Source: Isoetes taiwanensis (taxonomy: Eukaryota; Streptophyta; Lycopodiopsida; Isoetales; Isoetaceae). From it: a stretch of 64,000 nucleotides of DNA. Positions 23,135 to 34,852 of the stretch are shown here, in pieces. The stretch is from contig JAJEKV010000030.1 of NCBI GenBank assembly GCA_021234155.1, positions 2,565,842 through 2,629,841 of the forward strand, in the 5' to 3' direction. A program made the translations under genes and the position numbers. The notes beneath the pieces are model-generated. The model had not been told where the DNA came from. It was given only the letters and a program-made list of their open reading frames with translations, and did not search any database. How positions within the stretch are numbered: the first letter of the stretch is position 1; every line of letters starts with the position of its first letter.

Positions 23135-23614
23135 TTAGAAATGATAGGATGTGAGGAAGTCAAGGTTTGGCTGGAAGTCTGGCTGCAGAATGAGAATGTT
23201 ACCATTTCCCCAGTTTAGCTCTTGGATCAACCTGTCTGCATTAGTTGTGGACATCAGGATGATGAGTATGCCATAAGCATCTGCTAAGCATCTGTGGTGA
23301 TAATAGCATTGTCTGTAATACTGAAATTGCTGATCTGTCATCCTTCTACTGTTGCTTTCCATGAACCACCATAACTGTACCATTAAGTGAGTGCCTCTGC
23401 AGAACTCTATGATCCAATCAATTTCATTGTCTGGAATATCTGGGATATCAATGTTTGTGATGTCCCTGACGAGGCCTGTCCATAATCCATCATCTGTGTA
23501 CTGAATATCACGAACTAGTCTCTGACCTGGGAAAAGTCTGTACTCTGTTGGCTCCACTGATGTGTTAAAATCTCTGCTAAGGCTCATCATGTAATCTAGC
23601 AGAAAGACAGTCAT
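23135..23614 (-). CDS. Unrecognised 159-codon ORF at the 3' end of the LINE
   Basis: This frame overlaps the end of ORF2 by 38 bp in another register and has good sequence complexity (for example LWTGLVRDITNIDIPDIPDN and FQYYRQCYYHHRCLADAYG). The product is acidic at its start and rich in Tyr, Asp and Ile, with no signal peptide, membrane segment or motif I know. It may be an extension of ORF2, a separate LINE-encoded protein or chance. Being open and complex next to a broken frame makes chance less likely. Confidence 0.35.
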   Translation of the reverse strand: MTVFLLDYMMSLSRDFNTSVEPTEYRLFPGQRLVRDIQYTDDGLWTGLVRDITNIDIPDIPDNEIDWIIEFCRGTHLMVQLWWFMESNSRRMTDQQFQYYRQCYYHHRCLADAYGILIILMSTTNADRLIQELNWGNGNILILQPDFQPNLDFLTSYHF

Positions 23615-24759
23615 TGTCAGTAAGTGTGATATTGCAATTTAATTTAAATAGCAAGTGAGAGCCAATGAAATTACCAATACCATACCACTTATTGTCCACA
23701 TAATCCTTATCTACATGCATTTGACTAGTTGCAGTCATTTCAATGTCATAAATAACTTGAGTTTTTATCCAGTATGTAGATGATCTGTTGCCTCCATAAT
23801 GACATCTGTTTCTATGTTTCCATGCGTTCCATAATGCAGTGAAACACAAAGAGTTTTTAAATGCTTCATCATTCGTCATAAACTCTAACAGGGTAGCAGG
23901 GCATTTAATTTTGAAGGTGTCCTCAAACCATAACCAAAAGGAAGTGAGCTTGACACACCCGAAGATGTGCTCTAGAGTTTCTACATTACCACAGCCCAAA
24001 GGGCAGTTTGGGTTAATGGGATGAGTGTTCTGGTTTGAATGCCTGGAAATCATTTCCAGATTTGATAGACTTTTGTTTGCAACAAGCCAAACAAAGTATG
24101 AGATTTTTGGGGGTAAATAGGAATACCAAATGTTTTTGAACAATCTGGTTTCAGTTTCATCTGGAGAATCCCCAGTACAATTTAGCTTTTGAAGGCGTAT
24201 TTGACTTGTTTAGACATCTATAGACTTTGGAAACACTGTAAATAGGCTTGTCAGATAAAGTCCAATCAATACAAATGGGATTATCCATTGGGTTGATATT
24301 GCAGACCTTCTGCATGATGTATCTAAAAAAGGATCTGTCTGAAGAACTACCTCTTATTTTGTGTTTCAAATTAGTCCAAGACATCCATCTGTTTTGATCC
24401 CAAAGATCACCAAGAGTCAGGATATTGAAGTCTTTCCATTTTTTATAAAGCTTTTTATGCCTGATAGCTAAAGGAGTAGAGCTGTCTCTTGAGAAATTAG
24501 AGTTCCAAAATATGCTCGTGTTAATGTGGCTTTTTTCTAGGTACTGGTATAACTCGTAATTATACTGGTATAACACATGGTTACATACAGGCAATAGTTT
24601 TTCAAAGTCATGCTTTATTAATTGCAATATCTTATCTTGAAAAGTAAAACCTTTTGACAACTTTTTGTTAACAACTACCAATTTGCAAAGGTTATCCTGT
24701 ACCAATTGCAACATGCTCTTAGTTGCATACCTTCCATTGACAGACAACCCATCTGGCAT
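23577..24759 (-). pseudogene. LINE ORF2 C-terminus with zf-RVT domain (one frameshift)
   Basis: The 24157-24759 frame has the region between RT and the zinc-binding domain. The 23577-24143 frame has FKNIWYSYLPPKISYFVWL and then CPLGCGNVETLEHIFGC, the C-x3-C ... H-x4-C pattern of the zf-RVT domain of plant LINE proteins. The two frames join by a one-base shift near 24150-24170. The RNase H domain often found after zf-RVT in plant LINEs is not seen. Confidence 0.65.
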
Positions 24760-24790
24760 GAGATATAATTATGCTCCACCACTAACGTCT

Positions 24791-25584
24791 CCTAGCTCCT
24801 GCTAATGCATACTAAAATCTGAATCATGTCATGTCCAATATTCTATATGTAGCAAAATAACAGGGGGTTTTAGGGGGATTTGATATGGATGTAAAAATAA
24901 CAATTCCTGAAACCATAGACCATATATCCCTAAAACAATCGAATAAGTTGTTATACGAAAAACATAGATTCAAGATAAAAAATAATTGCATTAGCTTACT
25001 GAGTATATTGGTTAAAGTAGTCTTAGGTAGGACATTGAATTATTTTGGTAGAGGTTTGAGCTCCCGTATTTCATATTCTAAAATCTTAGGCAAAATCGTA
25101 TAGAGGTTCGATATTCCCTCAAAACCTTAGGCCAAATCGTATTTAATATTTCAAAAGCATAGGCGCCTCCAATCATAAATGACTATAAACGAAACGAGAG
25201 GTGCCCAGGGGCTCCAACATACGATCTGGGTCGTAGGATCGACGAATCCGACGACTGTGGTAGTCCAAGACGCACTACGTTTAGAATATATAGCAAAATA
25301 ACAGTGTTTTGTTTTGGAAATCTTTATACAAATCTTTATACAAATATGATTCTGAAGTTAGATGAGGCAACAGGATAATAGATGGTGCCGGATGCAAAGC
25401 CAAAGGTAATGGCTCACTCTTCTGTCCATTGATAAATTTTTCCTTCTTTACAATAGCGATAAATAGGTGTTTGAGACTAGTCATTATTTGGCAGCATTCA
25501 CAGACATATAAAAATATCTAAAAAAAGCTTTCATAAGAGATGTGTTAAAAGAGAGGCTGATACTATAACTTTGGGGTGAAAATA
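24791..25584. other. No recognised gene
   Basis: AT-rich sequence without domains. CTTAGG(C/A)AAAATCGTAT-like strings recur near 25086-25140. It ends at the left terminus of the element starting at 25585. Confidence 0.4.
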
Positions 25585-27350
25585 TTCTTACCCTAGTTTT
25601 GGTGATTCCATCGCGGTGAATACTCTCCCGCGGAATCACAGACCCTCCGGGAACGGGATCCGTTCCGGAGGCCCCATTATCCGTACCTGATAACGTCAGG
25701 TGTGCCTTCTGATGGATCCCAGCCTGGCCGTCCGTTTTATACCTTCCGGCGGAATCATATCTGCTAAATACCGTCGGACGGAATCACCGCTCTGTTATTC
25801 CATGCGACGGAATCAAATTGAATTGATATCGCGAGATGGAATCACTACTGTAGTATTCACCCCCGTGGAATCACACGTGACAGATTCCACCAGATGGAAT
25901 CAGCATTTGGAATTGATCCCGCCTGGTGGAATCACCCGTGATAGATTCCACTAGATGGAATCACCATTCAGAATTTATCCCGCCGGGTGGAATCACATAT
26001 CATAATATTCTCTCTCCATAGAATATTCGGTGGCATATTCTACTAGACGGAATCAGTAAGTACTTACAGAAGTCCAATGTTTGCCATTTTTGTGCCTGTC
26101 CATTGTTATTCTCTGCACTGCCCAGAATTTTTATGGATGGGGATTTGAACCCCTTGCCAATATCGGCAATGCCATGGGCGCTTTTAAAACAAGAATAAGA
26201 AATAAGGAACAGGGTCATTCGCCTTTGTCCAAGCTTTTGCTGTTTTTCCGTGATATTCGTGGTAAAAAATACACCAAAAGCTCCCACCTCGAAAGCAAAT
26301 CCATGGTAATAACCGCTTCTTAGAGCAAATCGGGCAAGTTCCACCTTCAATAAAATGTATGGCTTTCATTTTTATCTAACTGGATCAAGAACCAAGCTCG
26401 CTTAACCGACTAAGCCCATGGGAGTTTGTTCCCGAATCCAATGATGGCAAATCCGGAAAATGCCTTTTAGTCCTCAGATAAGCCAAATCGGCCCAAAGAG
26501 TTTAACATGCTATGGTTATGCATCAAAAGAGATCGCCCTAAATTATTGCATGTATAAAATTCCGTAGATCAAATGGATTTCATAGCAAAAGGCCTTTGCC
26601 ACGTATTACACTTCCATGCCGGAAATAGGCTGATCGGATTTATGGGATGCCAATATGGCCGCAGACTTACCTGGTCTGGATGCAAGACAGATGTTTGGAA
26701 AACTCCATAAGCAAGCTTCCGCCTACCTAACGTAACCAAAAGCTTTAAAAACTCGCGATAAACCCCGGCCGAAACCATGCCGGATTTGCGTAACCCCCGC
26801 AAAAAACCATGCCGGATTTTGCGTAACCCATGTCTTTACCCCCCTGCCCATACCGGAGTGGCGGAGAAGAATCTGCCATAGCCATTCCTTCTTCAAAGCT
26901 CAAACTCTACACCAGAAATCTAATCCAATAGCAAGGAAAATCACGGCTGGGCTTTTTGGATTCGTCAACAAGAACAAGTAAAGAAGGAAGATAGCATGTT
27001 CAATCACCATCGCCGGAGCAAGCGGCCATAGTTGGCAAGACTAGTCAAAACACCTCCCACAACATGGGGACGCCAAAAATTTGGAATTTTTACCGGAATA
27101 TTCGATGGTGATTCGCCCCATGGAATAACAGAGCGGTGATTCCGTCGGGTATTTTATGGATGTGATTCACGGAAGGTATAAAATGGACGGCCGTGATGGA
27201 CCCTCTGCATGGATGGTCGGGATCCATCGGGAAAGGTACACCGACGTTGTCGCACGGATAACGGCCTCCGGAATCCATCCCGCTCTCGAGGGTCCGCGGA
27301 TTCCGGGGAGAGTATTCACCACGATGGAATCACCAAAATCAGGGTAAGAA
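25585..27350. mobile_element. Element with ~230-bp terminal inverted repeats
   Basis: The left arm starts TTCTTACCCTAGTTTTGGTG. The right arm, read in reverse complement, starts TTCTTACCCTGATTTTGGTG, and the arms stay alignable to about 25815 and 27115. Both carry TTTTATACCTTCC and CACCGCTCTGTTATTCCATG blocks. The left arm is followed by 61-bp repeats (25866-26048). The ~1.05-kb centre has no transposase. GGAATCA and TGATTCC strings recur throughout. A foldback or non-autonomous TIR element is the best reading; the superfamily is not assignable because no clear target-site duplication was found. Confidence 0.65.
25866..26048. repeat. 61-bp tandem repeats with GGAATCA motifs
   Basis: Units start TGGAATCAC at 25866, 25927 and 25988, exactly 61 bp apart. 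The third is incomplete. Each full unit holds AGATTCCA(C) and (C)AGATGGAATCA or CTAGATGGAATCA, making internal inverted pairs. A few extra single GGAATCA motifs precede the array in the left arm. Confidence 0.7.
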
Positions 27351-29389
27351 CATTTGCATCCATAACTTTATAACTTTGAAAAAATAATTGAGTGAGTTGA
27401 AAAATACACGCGGCACACTCGGGTTATTTTTTCGCCACCAACCCTAATCACTTTAAAAAAAAAAAAAATTCAAGAAGTCCTCACCATTCGATGTTACCCT
27501 TCGCCAATAAATCGATGGACATGGGTCACCACACCATACATGGGCAAAACCCTCCTCTATAACAAAAAACTAGCAATGACAAAAATCTCTGCGGCACCTA
27601 AGATATAATGTGCGAAATTCTATCCTAATGTGCAAAATTCCTTCGTTGAAGTCCTCTTTGCAATCGCATAACTAAATGGAGGATTCTATTCCTTATGAGA
27701 GCAAAGGGCCAATCCATTCAAAGAAGGTGCAACACACCCTCATCTCCCACACCTGCAAAGAGCCTTAAAAGATCGTGGCAGGAAGAAAATCAGATCTGCA
27801 ACTGCTTGTTTGCAGATCATACTAAAAGCCATCCAACGGCCAAGAGTTTTTTGCAAAGAAAAATTGCCATCCACCGCCTCGAATCGTCATTGGGAAACCT
27901 AATGACTCTTAGTGGCTATTTGTGGTTTTTTTTTTTTTGTTGAAATTAATCAAGCCATTGGATAGAGCTTTTTTTTTTTTTTTGCACAATGGTTCTTATG
28001 CAACGATCGATTTTGTTCATATGCAATGGCCAGATTTGCAATTGGAAGGTCTTTGGAGTTGGCAGAATGCGGTCAATTTTGTTGGATGCAAATCTACCAA
28101 TTTCGAAGAGGTTTTGGCATGATCTAAGTCCATTTGCTGGTGCAGCCCTATGCTACTCAACTCCCAAGGTTCTAATTTTTGAATTTCGAACTCGAAGCTT
28201 GCCTCAAGCTACCAATTTCGCTAGTATGAACCGTTTTGAGTTACCTTATTTTTTCCAACCTTAACACATGCCTATCTCAAAATATTATACCGATTGTGTT
28301 TAGTATCAATTTCTTGTTCGCATTGATTCTTTTTCCGTATTCTTCTTTATTTTGTTTTTCTGTCGTTTTGTTTGCATCGACCTGCTTGTTATTTTGTTCT
28401 TGTTTATTTCGCTTTGTTTTAGCCTTTCTCTTCAATTTCGCTTTTGCACTAGTTGTTCAATTGCCATGTTCCTCTTCTTCTTCTGTTTCTATTTCCCCGC
28501 TTTTTTCCTGCTTTCTTCTCCATTCTATTTGGTTCAACGCTTCTTTTTCTAATTCTTCTTTTCTAAGGCCTTATTCATTAAGGCCGGCAGATTTTGATCT
28601 TCCACAAGGCGGCGGTAGATTTTGATCTTTGCTCGCAACAAAATACTCGTGTTGTTTGATCCTAAAGTGCCGGAATCAGCATTCCATTTAAGTCAAAGGT
28701 AGTTTTGATTAAACTTTCTCAATGGGTAACGGGTAACCCTCGCGATCTCGCCAAATTTTATCTCAAATTTTAAATTTGCAATTTCTCGTGATCTGCGGTA
28801 CCATGCCGGGCAAAGATTGCCCGTCATAAAAAATCCTCTTTAACCGGCTCCGAGTGAATTTCCACCGTGCAAAGGAATCCCATCACACGCCGAGTCTCAT
28901 TTGTTTGCCTGGATTGACCTCACAACAACCGGGCCACCTGTAGGTGGTTGAAATTGAAGGTCGCAAGCCTTGCAAGACCTTTTAAAAACCATGCAAAATA
29001 AAGTCCAAAAGTAGACCTTCAAAAACAAGTCTACATTTTCATAGCCTTGCAAATTGAAAAGTCAAATTTTTTTTGCCATGCAACAAAAGTCTACTTTTTT
29101 GGGCATAGCCATGCACTTATACCCCTATTTTAAATATATGTATTATATAAGCATTATGTATCAACCAACCATTGTACTATTAATGATATAGATACCATAT
29201 ATACTAGAGAAATAAAAAAAATGTAGAAATCAAAGAAAGATGTAAGGAATAATATATATAAATAGTAAGAAATTCATCATTTACATTATAGCATTATAAT
29301 TATGGTTTGGCATGGCGGCAAGTAATATTGCCAACCGAAATTTGGATTCTACAAAATTTCATTTGCTTGCTTTAAAAGTTGGGGAAAAT
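27351..29389. other. No recognised gene; AT-rich with homopolymer runs
   Basis: The + frames at 28236-28625 are rich in Phe, Ser and Leu because the DNA is T-rich, and they look non-coding. T runs at 27930 and 27971 and a GGGCAAAGATTGCCC hairpin near 28808 are the only marks. A unit related to the following tandem array was not clearly found here. Confidence 0.35.
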
Positions 29390-29641
29390 CTTCTTCTTTT
29401 TTCTTCTTTCTTCTTCTTCTTCTTCTTCTTTCTTCTTCTTCTTCTTCTTCTTCTTCTTCTTCTCTTCTTTCTTTTTTCTTCTTCTTCTTCTTCTTCTTCT
29501 TCTTCTTCTTCTTCTTCTTCTTCTTCTTCTTCTTCTTCTTCTTCTTCTTCTTCTTCTTCTTCTTCTTCTTCTTCTTCTTCTTCTTTCTTCTTCTTCTTCT
29601 TCTTCTTCTTCTTCTTCTTCTTCTTCTTCTTCTTCTTCTTC
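29390..29641. repeat. TTC microsatellite, ~250 bp
   Basis: Almost uninterrupted TTC with a few TTTC or CTCTTC imperfections in the first 90 bases. The predicted poly-Ser, poly-Leu and poly-Phe peptides in all frames are artefacts. Confidence 0.95.
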
Positions 29642-32187
29642 TATGATGTTCTCACAAAGACTATGTACAATTAAAGTTCAAAAACAATTAAAAGACTTCG
29701 TTCAAAGTGAGTACATATTTCCCAATATCTACCCTGGGTTTTTACGCCAGGCCACATCAGGTACTCCTACTCCCATGTACATTTATTTTTTTGGAACTTA
29801 AAATATATACTTGCATCAAACATATTCAGGAATACTTCACTTGAAATGATATTATAATGTACAATCAACCCATATCTCTTGTTTCTATTCATATAAATCT
29901 TAAACTTAAATGTAAACTTGTTATATTGTTCATCCATAAATCTCAAAAAGTTCCTTTTATATTTCATATATAGATATAAATCTGTGGTTAAAATCAGTAA
30001 GGTCATATCAAAAAATCTTCTCGACAAGTTTTATTTTTCAAGAACAGCCATATTTCCAACTAGTGACCATTTATGCCACATATCGTAGTTTGTGCATCAT
30101 GAAGAACAAATTAACGTTCGTGGTAGCTCAAAAAGAATGTCATTGTATAACATTCAACAAATAACTTGTACCCTTTTGTTCAATTTGACACCAAAAGGGA
30201 AGATCTCACCAAATATTTGTACAACCATAGAGTGGGCCGTTATCTTCGCATGGTCCCTCAATTGTAGCAAGTAGCAACTGAAAACAACACCAGGAGAGAT
30301 TGTTCTGGTTACCTGCACCCAAACAATGCATAAGTTAGCAAGTTTATGGTAACTACACAAGGGGCCAAAAGTTATAGAACAACTGCTCATCGCCTCTTCA
30401 CCTATTATTTTCGTTAATAGATGCTTCTAAAATAGATTTAGAATTTACGCACTTAGAGGCCAAATATGTAAGATACAAGATAAATCATAATGGATCATTT
30501 ACTTAAGCCCTTAAATCCATAACCTCTATCATATTTTATAAACCATTAATGCGTTAAGTAGGGCCTGGTTTTCCTAGATATGGTATTTTAAGAGCCAAAG
30601 ATAACCATCTCCTTAGGTCAGCTTTACCAATTTTAAGATCTAACCCCGCCATCATATGATTATCATGCATCATATAGCAAATCCATTTTATGGAAAGACC
30701 ATGTTTGTTGCTTACCACAAAGATAATATCCTATTTAAGAGATTTGAACTAAAAAGCATCTATAAGATATGTCTCCAATTTTAGAGACCTTTAGAAGCAC
30801 AATTATTTTTCTTAATCAACGATCCATTAAAGAGCCACTTATTAGGGCCTTTGATTTATTAGCATGTATATGCAGATTCAAGACCAATGGCTCACCGCAA
30901 AGACCTATACCGCCTACAAGTCTACATAAGAGCCAGATCTAGACCACTATCCCAAAGAAAGTTCCCTTTAGCATAGTCCTATCAAAGCACATCTAGAAAG
31001 CATGCACACCGGCATCTACATGGCACAAATACATGGCAAAGCAAACGCAAAGAATCCTATTATCAACAAATACAACCGCCAAAATGCCCCATTAAGGCAA
31101 ATCGTCACCAAGATCTACCAAAGCAAATTATTATGACCGCACATGACCCATCAATTTCTAGGTCCATCTACACTAGAGTAAAAGCAAGCAATCTATTCTA
31201 TTGCTAAGATCAAAGGCAAGAATGGAAACTATGCAGATATTTCATTTAAAAGCATTGACACAAACCCGAGCCATAGGTGCCAACTTGCCTTCCTTATTTC
31301 ATTTATTTCTATTACTTCCAAAGCACTAAAATGACCTCACCGGATCAGCCTAGTTCTTTCTTCTGTTTGTTGCCAAATGCATAATCTCCATCACAAGTAG
31401 CAGCATTTTAAGCATCAAATATCTTAAAGCTAACTCATTATCCACTAACCCTGATTATTCGTGGCTCCTTCTTTTTTCGTGATTTGTGCCTTTGATTTGT
31501 AAAAGAAGCAACAATTTCAGCCGCCATGAGCAATTTCTGGCCATCTCCATTTCCAGCCAGCACTAGATTTGCATGCCGTTTATGGCCACAAGACACCATG
31601 GCCAAATCGAGCTAGGCGCCAAAGCCGTTCCAAGCCGTTCACCTAGAAGGAAAGTTAAAATAGATAAAGAAAGACCTAAACTTTGGTCCTTTATCTTAGC
31701 ATCGGATATCCCTTCATAACATATAGGATAAGAAATAAGTACACGTCCATATCACATCTATATGGGCTCAACAACTAGCAATAAATACCAACCGTCACCA
31801 TTTAATTTCTTCCTAGGGTCAAAAGCACCAAGACCCATGCAACTTAAATTTTATGTCAAAACTTGCATATCTGACATTATTATCAATTTCAAATTGTTAT
31901 CATATTTCACCTCTATCTTATGGTATTTTTTGATTAACATCATTAATACGTGCATGCACTTCTTATGTAAACCACATTTTGTCAACATAGCCCAAGTACC
32001 TCAAAATCAAAGCTTTCCAATGTGTGCAATGTTTTCCATATCACATTCCCAAGGTACCAACTCCATTACAAAAATCTCCATAATTTAACATCTTTTTCCT
32101 AACTTAGCATCTTTTGAGAGAAAATTCAAAATGAATTTGTAATTCCATTATAAGTTTTTTACCATTTGAAGATCCAAAGAGAATATT

Positions 32188-32294
32188 ATTCTTCTTCTTC
32201 TTCTTCTTCTTCTTCTTCTTCTTCTTCTTCTTCTTCTTCTTCTTGTTTCTTCTTCTTCTTCTTCTTCTTCTTCTTCTTCTTCTTCTTCTTCTTC
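32188..32294. repeat. TTC microsatellite, ~105 bp
   Basis: TTC repeats with one TTGTTTC interruption near 32244. It marks the start of tandem unit 2. Confidence 0.95.
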
Positions 32295-34750
32295 GAATAT
32301 GTTCTTACAAAGACTACGGTCAGATAGTGCACAAAAACATTTAAAAGCCTCGTTCAGAGTAAGGACATGTCTCCCAATATCTACCCTGGTGTTTTACGCC
32401 AGGCCACATCAGGTACTCCTACTACCATTGTCAACATTTTTCAATGCAACTTATATTTAAATCATAATGTAATCTGTCTCATATTTATTTAAACCTTTAC
32501 TTTAACCTTATCCTTTATCCTTCCATCATTAGCTTTGTTGAACTTTATACTTGGTTTTATCTTATGCTACAACAGTTCTCAAACAATCAACTCTTCTTAG
32601 ATATAATAATCAATCCATTCTGTAAACCATCCAGCAAAATGTAATCCAAAATATTCCAGCATTTCTTATTTAAGTAAGATCAATAAAGATCTGGTTCATT
32701 TTCATATAACAGTCATAATCGCTATTGATTTGACAAAATGTGGACATAATAAACTAATAACCAGGTTGGTAAATCCACACAAATTTCCCATAACCTTCAA
32801 GGTGGATCTTAAAAGTAGTAATATGTACCCCTTTGTCATATTCATCACAAAAGGAAAGATCTCACCACTTAGTTGTACACACATTAGATCTGGCAGTTTT
32901 CTTCATGAAGCCTCTCCAATGCAGTACACAATAACTGAAAATAGAATCAGGAGAGAGAGTCGTGGTTACCTGCACCCAAACAATGCATAAGTTAGCAAAA
33001 ATATGGTAACTATACAAGGGGCGTCAGGTAAGCTATACAACTCTCTGGCTCTTCGCCCTTCACCTACTATTTTCAGAAGATAGATGAAATCTAGAGCTAA
33101 TCCCAAACCACAAGTGGAAGGAGCCAGGATATTCTAGAATATATTGTCATACACTATGCAGTCCAGCATAGTTACCCTAGAATAGTTCCGTTAGAAAGTA
33201 TGCACGATCTGAACCCTGCTAAATGATCATGTAGATAGAATAAAGAAAGGCATTTAAAAAGCATAGTTCAGGTCAATGTGCCTCATAATTATTATTTACA
33301 ATGGCCAAAAAGACCATCACATAACCACTTGATTGCTGCTTTACCATGCAGTTTGATCACTTTTAGTATCAATCTGGAAGTCATTCAAACTAAGCCATAG
33401 AGTTTGAACCTTACTACACAGCACCACCACTGTTTAAAGACATGCGTCTAATTTAATTATTATGGTACGCACCAATATCTTATGTGTGCAAACCAATAAT
33501 CTAGCAAGACGATGTAAGCTTTCATGTGCGTACAAGGCGGCATCAAATGCTTGCACCATTCTAGGCTAAAATACAACAGATTAACCGCAACTTCTATCAA
33601 AGCAAAAACAAAAGACCAGAACACGTGGCATGGAAAATTTAGGCCCATCTACCTTGTGGCAAAGCATGCAACCTATTCTATTGCTGTGACCAAATGCTAA
33701 AAGGGAAGTCTTATCTGGCTGCAATAAGGCAACTATGACAAATATGAGCAGGTGATCAGTCAGCCACTAGACAATACCGTCACCATCTATATAAGCTTCC
33801 AGGTGATAGTTAACTTACGGCACCAAAGGCCAATACATAAATTACCTTTCTACGTTCGAAAAATAGATTTGAAAAACATCTGTTCATACATCATATCCAT
33901 GTAGCAGATTGCATATATTAGTAAAACCAGCTATCTAACCTGATTTTTGTAGACCCATTTACAGTAATTCGTTATTGAGCCTTCAGAGCCTTAGCATGTC
34001 TTCTGCAGTCATCTTTGAGGCAAATATCCCAGCCACAACATCCTGGCACATGCGTCATTCTGCATTTTTGGTAGAGTACAGGAATATTTGTACACCTACT
34101 GGCATCATCTGGGACTTATCATGGCATGGCAAACGCTGAAAGACCAAGCTATAGAACCGGCCATGGCTTTCAAGCCACAAAACGACCACAAACAGAAAGT
34201 TTTATCCGATTTGCACATTTGGATGCATAGACTAGCATAGCACATCATCTTGTTATGTAAAATCGATTCGTCGCATTGGCTTCATCAAATGCGACCAAAA
34301 CCTGTATATGAATAACCTAAATAAAATGACGTTACCATAGCCTATACAATATAAAGCATAAAAGGTCATATCATATCTTTAAGAGCCTAGGAAGTACTAG
34401 CCACTTTCATTTAATGCTTTTTGCCAAAAAGGTCCAAGGCCCACACACTTTAAAGATATTGTATCATCTCAAATTGGAGGGCATAAATAACCCCCCCATT
34501 TTAACACGTGCAATATCTTTTGTGAGTCCATAACACACTCACTATGCCTTAATAGTCTAACCATTTCCATTGTATTTCTCTTACCATATATTTACCATTG
34601 AAATTTGATTCTTACACATTTATAACTATGCCCTCTTTCCCATGAATCCATACTTTGCTTCAATCATACTAATCGTATTCCATATATTTTTTAAGAGATT
34701 CAAATGTCTTAAAATTAGAGTTCCCCATTGTTTCTAATATATCAAGAATT

Positions 34751-34852
34751 TCTTTCTTCTTCTTCTTCTTCTTCTTCTTCTTCTTCTTCTTCTTCTTCTT
34801 CTTCTTCTTCTTCTTCTTCTTCTTCTTCTTCTTCTTCTTCTTCTTCTTCTTC
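34751..34852. repeat. TTC microsatellite, ~100 bp
   Basis: Nearly perfect TTC run that marks the start of tandem unit 3. The - strand poly-Lys frame over it is not a gene. Confidence 0.95.

Larger units (their letters stand above)
22768..24790 (-). mobile_element. 5'-truncated L1-type LINE
   Basis: The - strand carries the C-terminal part of a plant LINE ORF2 (24759 down to 23577), then a second overlapping frame (23614 to 23135), a non-coding tail and a T-rich stretch at 22768-22808 on + that corresponds to a poly(A)-type 3' end. No endonuclease or RT blocks precede 24759, as expected for 5' truncation. Target-site duplications could not be defined. Confidence 0.65.

Noticed and set aside
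25866-26048. CRISPR-like regular spacing of GGAATCA repeats
   Set aside because: The 61-bp units are similar along their whole length rather than repeat plus unique spacer, there are no cas genes, and the context is a eukaryotic inverted-repeat element.
28236-28625. 129-codon + strand frame with hydrophobic runs, as a possible membrane protein
   Set aside because: The DNA is T-rich and the Phe/Leu/Ser composition follows from that. No start context, family motif or neighbouring exon supports it.
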